Positions 42,701-53,800 of a DNA stretch of 64,000 nucleotides are shown piece by piece. Numbering within the stretch: the stretch's first letter is position 1; every line of letters starts with the position of its first letter. The stretch is taken from the NCBI GenBank assembly GCA_030267565.1, contig BRXU01000015.1:743001-807000 (forward strand), written 5' to 3'. A program made the position numbers and the translations under genes. This DNA is from Pleodorina starrii. Lineage: Eukaryota; Chlorophyta; Chlorophyceae; Chlamydomonadales; Volvocaceae. The notes beneath the pieces are model-generated. The model was not told where the DNA came from and ran no database searches. It saw only the letters and a list, made by a program, of their open reading frames with translations.

Positions 42701-45700
42701 ATTGTTCTGGTGCTGCTCCCCTGATGTGGCTGTTGCCGGGAAGCGGCACGCCGTCCTGTGCCAGCCGCCAGAGCGTCTCAAAGTGTTCGCGCTCCCATTT
42801 GATGGGCCACATTCGCCGGAGCATTGCCAGTACACTTGCTGCTGGCGCCACTTCGGCGGCGGCTGGCTGATGTCCCGGTGGGTGGGCTCCTGCTGCTGCT
42901 GCCGCCGCTGCGGGCTGCTCCCGGGCTTCCCGCTCGTAGGCTGCGTGCAGGCGGGCCCGGCGCTCCGTTACCGGCTGCATCTGCATTTGGGTGGCTTGGC
43001 GGACGGAGAGGTCGCGCAGCTTGATGCTGAGTGACCCCCCAAACCGCCAGCCCACCCGCCCCACGAACCGAGCTCGTATCGTCTCCTCCGTATCCAGCCC
43101 TGCCGCGCGTTCCGGGTGCGCCAGCACCGTCGCTGCTGCTGCACGCCATTCCGGGCTAATATCCGCCGTGAGGCGGTTGATGGCGTCGATGGTCGTCGTC
43201 CGCCTGATGTATGTATGTATGTATGTATGTATGTATGTATGTATGTATGTATGTATGTATGTATGTATGTATGTATGTATGTATGTATGTATGTATGTAT
43301 GTATGTATGTATGTATGTATGTATGTATGTATGTATGTATGTATGTATGTATGTATGTATGTATGTATGTATGTATGTATGTATGTATGTATGTATGTAT
43401 GTATGTATGTATGTATGTATGTATGTATGTATGTATGTATGTATGTATGTATGTATGTATGTATGTATGTATGTATGTATGTATGTATGTATGTATGTAT
43501 GTATGTATGTATGTATCTATGTATGTATGTATGTATGTATGTATGTATGTATGTATGTATGTATGTATGTATGTATGTATGTATGTATGTATGTATGTAT
43601 GTATGTATGTATGTATGTATGTATGTATGTATGTATGTATGTATGTATGTATGTATGTATGTGTCGTTACAGTATCTGACCGGGCCCTGACGCTGGCCAG
43701 GGGCTGCTAACCCAGCCCCGACGGAAAGACCGCCTAAGCACTCTCCCCCTTGCGGTGGGAGAAGGGCGTGAGGGGCCGCTACCCCCTCCTGCTCGACGCG
43801 GAGCTGGCTGCGTCGTACACCCCATATACGGGTGTACGGCGCAGCGGCTCCCCAAAGGCTTGAGCTCACAGCCTGCCATATACGGCAGCTGGGCCCTTCG
43901 TCCGCACAAACAGCAGTCGCGCCGGCGCGCTACGCGGCGCCCGCGCTGTCCTGCCCGCCCTGAAGTCCTTGCAGCGCCGGGGCGCCCGGCCGGCCTGCTA
44001 CCGGCTGGCGGTGCTCCTCTAGGCGCGAAAACAAAGCGCTGAGAACCTGCCCCGAGCTTGGTCCGGCTCGTGGGCGGTCAGCACCAAAGGAGAACCCAAG
44101 ACAGCGCGCGTCCTACCCCTGCTACTACTCCTACTACGACGGCCCCGGAGAGGCCGGGGGGTGGCCCCTAGAGGCCGAGCTCCAGAGCTCCGCTTGGCCT
44201 CGAGGCGGCAGGAGGTCGGGCGCGGGCCTTGCGGCAGCGGGCTAGGTGACGGGGCTATAGTTCGCACTAGGCGGCACCTCGCCAACTCGCCTCACTCTCG
44301 CTATACCCGCTCCCTAAAGCCTCCCTCGCCTACAAAAGGCGAGGGATACATACATACATACATGTATGTATGTATGTATGTATGTATGTATGTATGTATG
44401 TATGTATGTATGTATGTATGTATGTATGTATGTATGTATGTATGTATGTATGTATGTATGTATGTATGTATGTATGTATGTATGTATGTATGTATGTATG
44501 TATGTATGTATGTATGTATGTATGTATGTATGTATGTATGTATGTATGTATGTATGTATGTATGTATGTATGTATGTATGTATGTATGTATGTATGTATG
44601 TATGTATGTATGTATGTATGTATGTATGTATGTATGTATGTATGTATGTATGTATGTATGTATGTATGTATGTATGTATGTATGTATGTATGTATGTATG
44701 TATGTATGTATGTATGTATGTATGTATGTATGTATGTATGTATGTATGTATGTATGTATGTATGTATGTATGTATGTATGTATGTATGTATGTATGTATG
44801 TATGTATGTATGTATGTATGTATGTATGTATGTATGTATGTATGTATGTATGTATGTATGTATGTATGTATGTATGTATGTATGTATGTATGTATGTATG
44901 TATGTATGTATGTATGTATGTATGTATGTATGTATGTATGTATGTATGTATGTATGTATGTATGTATGTATGTATGTATGTATGTATGTATGTATGTATG
45001 TATGTATGTATGTATGTATGTATGTATGTATGTATGTATGTATGTATGTATGTATGTATGTATGTATGTATGTACGTATGTATGTATGTATGTATGTGTC
45101 GTTACAGTATCTGACCGGGCCCTGACGCTGGCCAGGGGCTGCTAGCCCAGCCCCGACGGAAAGACCGCCTAAGCACTCTCCCCCTTGCGGTGGGAGAAGG
45201 GCGTGAGGGGCCGCTACCCCCTCCTGCTCGACGCAGAGCTGGCTGCGTCGTACACCCCATATACGGGTGTACGGCGCAGCGGCTCCCCAAAGGCTTGAGC
45301 TCACAGCCTGCCATATACGGCAGCTGGGCCCTTCGTCCGCACAAACAGCAGTCGCGCCGGCGCACTACGCGGCGCCCGCGCTGTCCTGCCCGCCCTGAAG
45401 TCCTTGCAGCGCCGGGGCGCCCGGCCGGCCTGCTACCGGCTGGCGGTGCTCCTCTAGGCGCGAAAACAAAGCGCTGAGAACCTGCCCCGAGCTTGGTCCG
45501 GCTCGTGGGCGGTCAGCACCAAAGGAGAACCCAAGACAGCGCGCGTCCTACCCCTGCTACTACTCCTACTACGACGGCCCCGGAGAGGCCGGGGGGTGGC
45601 CCCTAGAGGCCGAGCTCCAGAGCTCCGCTTGGCCTCGAGGCGGCAGGAGGTCGGGCGCGGGCCTTGCGGCAGCGGGCTAGGTGACGGGGCTATAGTTCGC

Positions 45701-48419
45701 ACTAGGCGGCACCTCGCCAACTCGCCTCACTCTCGCTATACCCGCTCCCTAAAGCCTCCCTCGCCTACAAAAGGCAGCCCGCGGCGGTCTCTGCACCCTA
45801 AGTCCTCTCGGACCCAAAGGAACCCCCCCTCATCCCCTCCTCTCACGCCTCCCTGCCTCGACGCCCTAAGTTCCCTCCCTCACCCCTAAAGCCCCTTCAT
45901 CCCCTCACTCCACTTCCCCTCCCCCTCCCTCCATACCCATCCCTGCGTGCTGCACACACTGAAAGTGGCCGTTGACCACCGCCAGGATGGGGTGGTCAGG
46001 CCCTACCCCCTCCCATCCCCGCCTTGGCACGTCTAGCTCCGCAAACCCCCGCACACGCTGCCAAAATTCTAGCGCTGCGCGCGCCTTGGCCACCTCGACT
46101 GGGTCTGGGGCATCCGGGGCGGTGGGCGAGTTCCTGACTGCCCACAGCCCCACGCGCGCCCGTTCCATGGCCGTGAGCGCCGCCAGGCAGATCACGTATG
46201 TATGTATGTATGTATGTATGTATGTATGTATGTATGTATGTATGTATGTATGTATGTATGTATGTATGTATGTATGTATGTATGTATGTATGTATGTATG
46301 TATGTATGTATGTATGTATGTATGTATGTATGCGCGCACGGACGGACGCGCGCTCGCGCTCACGCGTGTCAACACACACGCTCGCTCGCAGGCCCGGACA
46401 CGGAGCGCTTCCCACTGGTAAAGAGCGGCTTGGCGTATGCATCACCGCATCTGTCGCACATCGTTTACGGCAGTGGCCGTTGTCACCGCGCGGGGGTGAG
46501 ATCGACAAGTTGTGCGATTTTTGGCCGTATCATGTATTTATATTTACGTGTATTTACCTAAATAACCTAGGCCCTCGTTGTGCGTGTTTTCATTTTATTT
46601 CGGTTACTTGCTTACGCGATATGCAATGCTCTTGTGCGTGCTTAATAAAGCTTGTGGTATGTGATGATCCTTCGGTCATATACGTTCGGCTAAAGGCTAC
46701 TCGAGTTGTTTGTGTACGTAGCGGCATCTGCAGCTTATGAGCCGTGTTGCCGTACAGCAGCCGCACTACACCGTAACCACCCGCCGACACGCGAGCTGAT
46801 GTGATTAGATGCATAGTTGTTGCAATAATACACGCATGTACGTATCAGTATGTGTACATACGCGCGCAGCGGGACGGACTGATAAGCTAACTAACCGCGA
46901 TACGTTCTGCACCCTTTCCATTATTCTTACGTTCTTCACCCTTTCCACGCTTTCGCTTAGTGAGGTCCTTGACAATGAGGTAGGGAAATATGTGCGTACA
47001 TAATATTATTGTATGCTTGCATGCAGGGCAACTGTCCAGGTCCCGAGTTCCGATATTTCAAGATCACTCACAGTACCTTAGACGGGATGATGCTTGAATA
47101 CCTGATGAACCTCAAGGCACTCGCGAGCAACACCAGCAGCGTGCTGCCTGGACTTTCGAGTCGTGAGTTGCGAACGGACGCACGAAGGACAAATCAGATA
47201 GATCATTGTCGATACAGAGATAGATAGCAATCGACTGCCAGAACAAATTGTATGGATGCTTTGCTCGCCCGCAGATAGATAGAGTGTTTATGCGGTGGAT
47301 AGGATCGTAAATAAATAAACATGTGCATATACGTACGTACATGTATGGTATGCCATCCCATTGTTAGTGCCTTTTATGCCCCTCCATCCGCAAAAAAGCC
47401 GCCCTATACCAATTACGCCCTTCGTCACTCCCTGCTGACAGCTGAATTTGACTACATTTATAACATTGGCTCAAAGGTGATCGATATGCATGCTGATGGA
47501 TATAACCGTGGGGTTCGTTCGGTAGTAGATAGGCAGGGGACCCTGCTGCTGCCTGCTGAACTGGTACCCTGCTGATTGTCGTCTGGGTACACGGAAGTAA
47601 GCAAACGCATCTGACGACAGCAGAGTGCACGAGTCGAGGCCATGTAGGTCTCGTCTTCGTTCGTCTGCTTTCTAGCACATGCAGAGACTCGCTCATTGCG
47701 TGTAATGGGTGCCTCCGTCCATCCTCGCCTGACTGCATACCCGGTACATATGTGCGTGTGTGCGCGGTGCCGCGCGTCCGTCCCTACCTTTAAGCCTGCT
47801 GCCTACCCGCCGATGTGTAGCGTCAATCAGTTCTGACGATTTGGTGATGTTTATGTTGTTGTTCGCACATGCCACGCACAAAGGACCTGCTGGATGGGGC
47901 CGCTGAGATCCAAGATGCCCACCTGACTATCATTCGGGGCCTTTTCGACGGTGCGAAAACATTTATAACTAGCAGAGTAATCATAATTGATTCTTTCATT
48001 GTGAAAGTACATAATATTGTTCTTGTGCGATTAATTAAGATTTTATTGTACAATAAAAATGATATTGTACAATAAAAAAAATAATTTACAATAAAAATAA
48101 TATTTTATCAATCTTTGAATAACAAGCACATCCCCGACGCGCGACTGGATGGACGGATGAATGACCAAACAAGCATCTGCGTGCCTTCCCTTCCCCTCTT
48201 TTTGCGTCGGTCTGATCGTGCTGATTTCTGCATTCAGGCATATTCGTGCTCCACATCGTTATGTTCATATTATTTTGGGTCATCTTTGTCGGCTTCATGG
48301 TCATACTGCTGTTTAAGCCGCCCTTAGTGGACGTGAAAACCGAGTCTGACGTCATATTTAGCTTAATTAGCTCCGAAGCTGCCGGGGCTGCGACTAGGGC
48401 TTTTAGAGCCTCTAAATAG
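30550..48419 (+). CDS. TmcB-like multi-pass membrane protein, multi-exon, 5' part missing
   Basis: Exons: 30550-30591, 30761-30841, 31052-31108, 31197-31343, 31620-31664, 31974-32038, 32826-32901, 33169-33216, 33421-33863 (last four repeated at 34202-36091), 36368-36518, 37060-37098, 37525-37590, 37875-37889, 38190-38316, 46392-46495, 47027-47162, 47442-47476, 47884-47950, 48238-48419 (stop TAG). Phases agree at every join if one set of the repeated exons is used. Membrane segments include VDTIQILFLATEGVAISCVA, VMVITPFAMWSVLVIVLYTV and FVLHIVMFILFWVIFVGFMV. An acidic low-complexity exon (DEDDDDEDEDD) lies between the first two. From memory this resembles the large TmcB-like (tiny macrocysts B) proteins of volvocine algae (cues: YNTFMVIPA-GLTRTLASQ, GIVEVVAVHSVSNFLAAR, FDYIYNIGS). 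The function is unknown. N-terminal exons are not found; they may lie left of the Dualen-like insertion. Confidence 0.82.
31643..33870. repeat. 2,228-bp tandem duplication, copy 1
   Basis: Identical, as far as I compared, to 33871-36098. It begins inside the exon 31620-31664 and ends seven bases after exon 33421-33863, within its donor sequence. The two parental breakpoints share CG. All short frames inside are the same in both copies, so the event is recent or an assembly artefact. Confidence 0.92.
33871..36098. repeat. 2,228-bp tandem duplication, copy 2
   Basis: Second copy, joined directly to copy 1. Its first 22 bases are a piece of exon 31620-31664 without a splice acceptor. It holds full second versions of the exons 31974-32038, 32826-32901, 33169-33216 and 33421-33863. 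Only the copy-2 acidic exon is followed by the natural downstream intron. Confidence 0.92.
36656..36736. repeat. (TA)n-rich microsatellite
   Basis: Imperfect TA repeat with TATATAGGGTT and TGTACGTA interruptions, inside the host intron 36519-37059. Confidence 0.85.
37639..37717. repeat. Perfect 28-bp inverted repeat in host intron
   Basis: Arms 37639-37666 and 37690-37717 (starting AAGCTACGCATGCTGCACGC) are exact complements around a 23-nt loop, giving a 79-nt hairpin. It lies in the intron 37591-37874 of the TmcB-like gene. It could be a small fold-back element or a small-RNA precursor. Confidence 0.85.
38759..40700 (-). mobile_element. SINE with tRNA-Thr-like head and 1.35-kb (CATA)n tail
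   Basis: On the minus strand the body runs from 40700 to about 40110 and the tail to 38759. The head contains an anticodon-like loop TTAGTAA (AGT, Thr) between CCGG stems, then TCTGGAGTTCGATCCCCAGA, a B-box/T-arm. It therefore looks like the 3' half of a tRNA, 5'-truncated at the anticodon arm. The last 100 bp before the tail is homologous to the 3' end of the LINE copies next to it (shared ATCTG, CCGGGCC, GCTAACCC, AGACCGCC, AAGCACTC in order). The tail is about 337 perfect TATG units on the + strand. Confidence 0.72.
40701..43206 (-). mobile_element. 5'-truncated LINE copy 1 with (CATA)n tail
   Basis: Minus-strand LINE remnant: the ORF2 end (43205-42225), a 3' untranslated region (about 42224-41419) and a (CATA)n tail at 41418-40701, shown as TATG on the + strand. 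The 3' region is nearly identical to those at 43663-44340 and 45099-45900. Its truncated 5' end abuts the tail of the next copy directly. I infer insertion into a pre-existing TATG array. Confidence 0.82.
42225..43205 (-). pseudogene. LINE ORF2 C-terminal fragment
   Basis: About 326 codons open to the truncation point, without a genuine start. The sequence has a region rich in Ala and Gln, then FETLWRLAQDGVPLPGN. A Cys/His cluster follows (EQCKCGAYGGAGPHAC, then RAHHFWECPVAQAVV), which is the zinc-binding domain commonly found after RT in LINE ORF2 proteins. The helical tail RAALDFWQRVRGFAELDV follows. No RT or endonuclease remains. The last 97 codons recur at 45905-46196. Confidence 0.8.
43207..44345 (-). 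mobile_element. 5'-truncated LINE copy 2 (3' UTR only)
   Basis: Tail 43207-43662 (TATG repeat with a single TATC variant at 43515-43518) and 3' untranslated region 43663-44340. The left-over 5' end carries CCCTCGCC (44323-44330) followed by its complement GGCGAGGG (44338-44345). This looks like a snap-back formed at the 5' junction during insertion. Confidence 0.82.
44346..46196 (-). mobile_element. 5'-truncated LINE copy 3
   Basis: A short inverted stretch of TACA repeats (44346-44362) turns into the TATG tail (to 45098, one TACG variant near 45073). Then come the 3' untranslated region and an ORF2 end fragment up to 46196, where sequence homologous to copy 1 stops at ATCACG and the next TATG array begins. 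Confidence 0.82.
45905..46196 (-). pseudogene. LINE ORF2 C-terminal fragment, second copy
   Basis: Last 97 codons of the same LINE protein as 42225-43205, with a few substitutions (for example AALEFWQRVRG for AALDFWQRVRG). The frame runs on into the neighbouring simple repeat by chance. Confidence 0.8.
46197..46332. repeat. (TATG)n array without LINE body
   Basis: 34 TATG units between LINE copy 3 and unique intron sequence (CGCGCACGGACGG...). It is either the surviving part of the original microsatellite target in the host intron or a tail-only insertion. The host acceptor and exon follow at 46392. Confidence 0.85.
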
Positions 48420-49177
48420 AGGAGAATGCGAATGTTACAAGAACCACGACAGCGGCATATAGCCATTTCTAGAAAAAAACTTTGCCGGCCAAGGCCAAGG
48501 ATTGGACCGCCGAGTATTTGGCGTCCGCAGGCATACATTTGCTGCCCGCAATACATAGGGGCCCCTTCCACGTGGTTATGACACTCCTCAAGTAAAGTCG
48601 CACCACCGGAGTTAAGAGCAGCACCGCGGCCTTGTGTCGAAAGACCAGTGTCGCTTGAGGGGAAAAGGGCTCCCAAACTCCCGCGGTACACTGGCTAACC
48701 TCACCTTCTGCAAACAAAACACGTACATATCAAAATTTGTATCGGCTGAAAATCACCTGCGGCTGAGGCACAGCTTCGCTCGCACATGTTGCCGGCCGCG
48801 TTTAATGACCTCTTTAATCGTGCGATCGCACGATGTAGCTGTTATCCAGCTCCTCTGTAATTAATTAAATCAAAAAAACAATCTTTCTAAGGCCGCCGCT
48901 GATGCCGGCCCCTCCGACGCCAACGCGCAAATAAAGCGCGCTCCCTGACGGCTACACGGCTCCTAATCCGGTCAAGGGCAAGCCATCGGCTAATCCTGGC
49001 AAATTGCCTCGACTTCGGCCTAATCCTTTCACATAGAACTATATAACTTTATCCAATCAAACCCCGCGGTCCGGGGTCGTCGGTCCGGGGTTCTCATAGT
49101 AATAATTTCTGCCTGCTGACCGGCACCCGACGATAATTTCTAATCTTTGCAACCCTCCTTTCCAAAATAATAACCTC
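48420..49177. other. Downstream of the TmcB-like gene, no gene seen
   Basis: Probably contains the 3' untranslated region of the TmcB-like gene. AT-rich stretches and a TGTAAT at 48855-48860 could serve polyadenylation (algal TGTAA). A CCGCGGTCCGGGG motif with a second GGTCCGGGG near 49065-49095 makes a local repeat. No coding frame is convincing. Confidence 0.45.
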
Positions 49178-50368
49178 CGTTTTTGGGCGGGGCCCCAGCG
49201 CGAAGCGCCCAGGGGGGCCCCGCCCTGTAGGATTGCCCATGTCCGTGTGTGGGACGTGGGATCTGGGATCTGGCTGGGAAGTAATTGGACAAGTGTAGAC
49301 TTTCGGCCAACGGAAAGTCTGCAGAAGTAAAAGATTACATTCTTTATTGCACGGTAAATTTATTATTGGAACCCAACATCACATGAGTAAAAACCAGTTT
49401 GGCAGTCTCCATGGACCGAGGCCGAGGTCAAACCAACACCTCTCGGCCTATAATTAATTCCAGAAGATTCATCGTTCCTTAAAGTGGAATTCTGACATGA
49501 CGGCGTGAAATGAATCTTCGTTTCGGCAAGCAACCAACTATGTTTGCATTGCGAACATTCTTCCCGCGACCACACCACAGCAGCTCTGCTAGCCGGTCCG
49601 ATCGTCTTGACGCATATTACTATTACAAAGGTTGCAAGGAGCAAACCATGAGGGGCAAACTGCTGGTTGTTGGACGCCAAGCCGCAAATTGCACGCATGA
49701 TGCAGCGGTCTTCTGCGGGCCGCCCAACAAGTCCAGTCAGCAACCTAGGGGATGGACTTCTACATTCCCTGTCCTAATGTTAAAGGAGTCAAGCCTCCTC
49801 TACGGCGAATACCTCAGTAGCGAAGCCTGTGCACTCTCGTCGGCAACTGCACGTCGTCGCAACCCTCGCAAACAGTTCCGCTGTCCTTCTATTGGCAAGT
49901 CAGCCTGCGTGATGTGTAAATGATACACTCCATGTCTACTGCCAAGTTACTTCAGCCAATGCGCTGGCCGGAAGAGTTGCACAGTGCCGAGACGGCGCGC
50001 GATGCTAAACATGGGTCGGATTGCTGAAGCCGCAGGCATTTCAGGTATAAAGCTCTGGCTGCCTATCAGCAGGAATGTCGACACTCTCACAGTTGACGCC
50101 CTCGCCGCTCGCTTTGGAAATGCCGTATTTCGGTCGATGCGCACATGCGCTCATGCACCCGACGGGATGACGCGCTTCGCGCGGCGCCGGCAGGCCTTGC
50201 TAACGACTAGGCTAGCAGGCATTTCCGGAAAACGCTCTGGCTGTCTATCAGCAGGAATGTCGACACTCTCACACTTCACGCCCTCGCCGCCCTAGCACTC
50301 AACTTAACCCGTACAGTGGGGCCCCGCCCTTTTTCCGGCTTCAAGGAAGCCGAAACCAACCCCTTGTC
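49178..50368. mobile_element. Interspersed repeat R1, copy B
   Basis: About 1.19 kb. The left end has GGGCGGGGCCCC (49185-49196) and its complement GGGGCCCCGCCC (49214-49225) around a GCGC-GAA-GCGC mini-hairpin. GGGGCCCCGCCC recurs near the right end (50318-50329), followed by a GGCTTC/GAAGCC hairpin and CCCCTTGTC. An internal segment with CTCTGGCTG, TATCAGCAGGAATGTCGACA and CGCCCTCGCCGC occurs twice, 182 bp apart. No transposase is recognised and no target duplication is clear. It is non-autonomous or of unknown class. Confidence 0.82.
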
Positions 50369-50899
50369 TTACTAAGCTTACTATGCTCCAGCCTCATTCC
50401 ATATCTTCTTTTACAGCATCAAGCTCAGGACCATCCTCAATAAATGAAATAAAAGTCTGTAACCGTTATATGTACCATAATCCTTTCAAATTAACATGTT
50501 TTTATATTCAGTCGTTTCTTTCGTTTCGGACAGAGCACACAGCCTTCGATTTCGCGGTCAATTGGTTTGGTGGCCTAACCTCCGCTTACGGTAGGCCTAG
50601 GACATTTCCTGTTGTTTGACCAGACACTGATGGCTCTGTATGTATACCACCAGTAATGCTTACTATGGGGGCTTCGTGCCCCTAAGGACGACCTTACGGG
50701 CTGTACAGTCCTCATGGGGGCTGTATGAGCCCTAAGGGGGACCTTAAGTTACCCGGGCCCTAGGAGATAAGGCCTCCTAAACGTATGGTACATATGTGAG
50801 GCCCCTACTGTCCTTAAGGGCATTCGGGCTGCTAAAGGGAGACCTGGTATCAGGATAACCCGATCGAAACCCCATATCTCGTGGACGTTGGGCCCACAA
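50369..50899. other. Spacer with short repeated motifs, no gene
   Basis: No supported exon. Around 50670-50850 there are repeated CCCTAAGG/ACCTTA-type motifs able to pair with each other. I see nothing else. Confidence 0.4.
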
Positions 50900-53800
50900 T
50901 GTCGTGCAAACACACTTCGAAGCTGGAGTTCCGTGGAACTCTGGTGGCGGCTCACCTTTGGTTCCTTTGCTGAAACGGATTGCACGGGAGGTACGTACAT
51001 AGCAAGGTTCTCACGTCTGTATCGGTTGTTGAATTATGACGCGAATGGAGCCCATTCCTCCACACGATGTCGTCCACGCATGCATTGACATTGATCGGGT
51101 TAATTACGTTGGACCTGCTGTATGTGCGTATGTGCGTGTGCAGAGACGTCGGGTTGCGGAGCTGCTTAGTCAGCTTCCCCTGGAGTTGGATGTGGAGCGG
51201 TTGGTGGCCAGAGCGCTGGGTGTAACGCTTCAACACACGTCGGGTGCATCCGGCGGCGCCGCCGGAGCCTCTGGAATTGCAGCAGCGGGTGCCAGTGGCG
51301 CAACGGCGCCCTACCAACGGACTGGCCTCTTAAGTTAAGTCTTAAGTCACTAAGTCAGTGTTAAGCAAACTGGATGCTGTGCAAAATGGCCATTTGACTT
51401 AAAAGTGACTTAGACTTTACATTAAGTCAAATGCTGCTTAACAGTCCGCGGAATGGCAGACTTAAAATTAAGTCACACATCCCACTATGCTTGAGGCACC
51501 TGAGTGTTGCTGTGCCCCTGTCGTACGAAATTGTCACCGGGGTGACAATTTAGTACGATAATGCAAAGGTATGCATAACCTAAATATTCACATTTTAAAT
51601 TAAGCATTTGTGTTGTAGATATGTTATTTTACGTCCCTAAATGCTAATGGCTCAGAAGAGCGAGGAGCCCGAAGTCAGTACAGAAACCAATGACCGTCCC
51701 ACTATACACGTTGCTGGCAACAATGCTTTCCTTCCTTTCCTTCTAATAAATAGACATTGAGAATAGCGCACTGCTTTTGCCCTTGGCTGCTCGCTTCTTC
51801 TTGACTGCCGTTAACAAAAGTCAAAACAAGGCGACTGCTTCAATAAGTTCAAGTTCTGCTCGCAGGGTTGCCTCAGGTAACTGGTAACCATGTGACACAA
51901 GCTTCAATAATTATCAGACTCGTCGACAAGGTCCAGCTGTTCGCCGAGTACCAATCGACTGTGTGGGCAGTCTCTTCCATGCTGGAACTTTGTCAAGGGA
52001 CCGATTCCAGGAGCGAAACAGGTAAGGATAACAGTCTTAATAACTGGCGCCAATGGTCTTTAACAGCTGTGTAACTAGGCATTTTCCGTCCCTAATGTAA
52101 TCAACCCAATGCCCTTACACAACGCAGTTCAGCACGGAGTGCACGGACATGGAGCTAGCGGCTTTGGAGTGAACAAGTGGACTGGCCTTGGAGTGGACTG
52201 TGCTGGGGGAGCTAGCGTCCAAGAGCAAGACCAGCAGCTCGCTGCATGTCTGCAGCCTCACAAGTAAGTAGAGTAGGGTTTGCCGTGAGCTGTAGACCCC
52301 AAATCTAACAGGAGAGCCAGCGGGCCAGCCGGTCGTGTTCTGCAGCGGACACACGAGGACCACGGGGCGTGTAAGTGCTGTCTGTGCAGGCCTTCGGCCG
52401 ACCATCTATCTCTAACAGCAGCTTCCGTGCGTGGCAAGGTCTACCTGCCACCACGGTGGAGCATTCTTGGAGGAGCAGACACAGGGGTTGAAATGCTTCC
52501 GCATGGTGAGTGTGCAGTAGTGGTGTGCAGTAGTGGTAGTTTTCACTCATGCCCCTGGGACCACATAATGAATTGCTTGCTACGTCCCCGGTGTGCAGGT
52601 CGACTGGCCGGTGACCGGCATCCTGCCATGGATGACGGATGTCCAAAACGGCCATTTCGGTGGCACGGGACTGCATGGGACTGACAGACAACGGGGTCCC
52701 GTCAGTCCATCCCATGCAGTCCCGTAAGCACGCCCTGCAGTTGCACAAGGTCTCGTAAACCTGAAGTGCACCATGACTACAATACATTACTTGCCATAGA
52801 GACACATGGGGGGGCTGATTGTGTGTGGGGGGGGGCTTGATTTGTGATGGTAGGCCGTGCAGGTTGCAAAGAGAGGAGTCCAGAAGCAGTTGTGTGCTTG
52901 GGACCGGCATCCTTCCACGGATGATGTCCAAGTAAGACGGCCGTGTCGGTGGCGCGGGACTGCATGGGGCTGACAGAAAAGACCCTGCAAGACTGCCTGA
53001 AGCAGGCCCAGCAGATGCACAAGGCTTGGAAACACCTGGGAAGAGGGGCTGATTGTGTGTGTGAGGGGGGGGTTGGGGTTGGCAGGCAATGGCAGGCAAG
53101 GCCGTGCGGGTTGCATACAGAGGAACACAACGTGCTTCATCACTTGCGCATGTGGGGGGTGGGTAGGTCGGTGTCTGGCTGGGTGGGTGTGCGGGTGGCC
53201 CGCGGCTGGGTGGCTGCCCGGTTGGGGTGGCTGGCCGGTTGGGGGGATGGCTGGGCGGGCAGCAGGTGGCTGCTGGGTGGCTGGCTGGCTGGGCGGGTTG
53301 GTTTAGGGTTTTGTGGTGAGGATAGGGTGCCATGCAGTTGGGCTGAAGTAGTGTGCTCGGGTGTGCTCGGAGGTCGCCCTACCCAAATCCCATGCTGTCC
53401 GTTTCATGGTCAGTTCGATGCTGAGGTCGTGCAGAGTTTGTGGCAGTCTGCGGCTGCTGAGCTTGTGGCCACATACGGACGAGAAGAATCGGGATAAATG
53501 TAACAAGCGTGGATGCTATCCACTGATCAGCTGTGCCTGCTCGCAGACACTAATAATAATAAGATTGACAAAACATGCAGATCACTTTAATCAGAGCATA
53601 AATGCAGCCACGTGCGTGAGACGGTTATAAGTTAAGCATCCGTAAATGCACGTGAGTAAGGCTAAGCCATCACTAAGTAAGTAACTACATTTGTGCATGT
53701 TTTAAGCATCCGTTAAGCATGCCAGGATTGCGCGCGATCACAGCACTAAAGTCAACTTCCTTAAGTCATTAAGTCACCCGTAAGCCACCGTTAAGTCAAA

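Noticed and set aside
38734..46561. Long frames of repeated YVCM or IHTY on both strands
   Set aside because: They are translations of the (TATG)n arrays; a 4-bp repeat without stops is open in all frames. No protein is implied.
48238..51338. Joining the last membrane exon (48238) to the RRRVAELLSQLP exon (51144) as one gene
   Set aside because: The exon at 48238 already continues with a related sequence (DVKTESDVIFSLIS) to its own stop. The exon at 51144 has its own upstream partner ending at 50990, so two gene copies fit better.
52305..53333. 342-codon Pro-rich frame on the minus strand
   Set aside because: Composition is that of antisense to G-rich, repetitive DNA. It overlaps plausible plus-strand exons of the transposon and shows no conserved motif.
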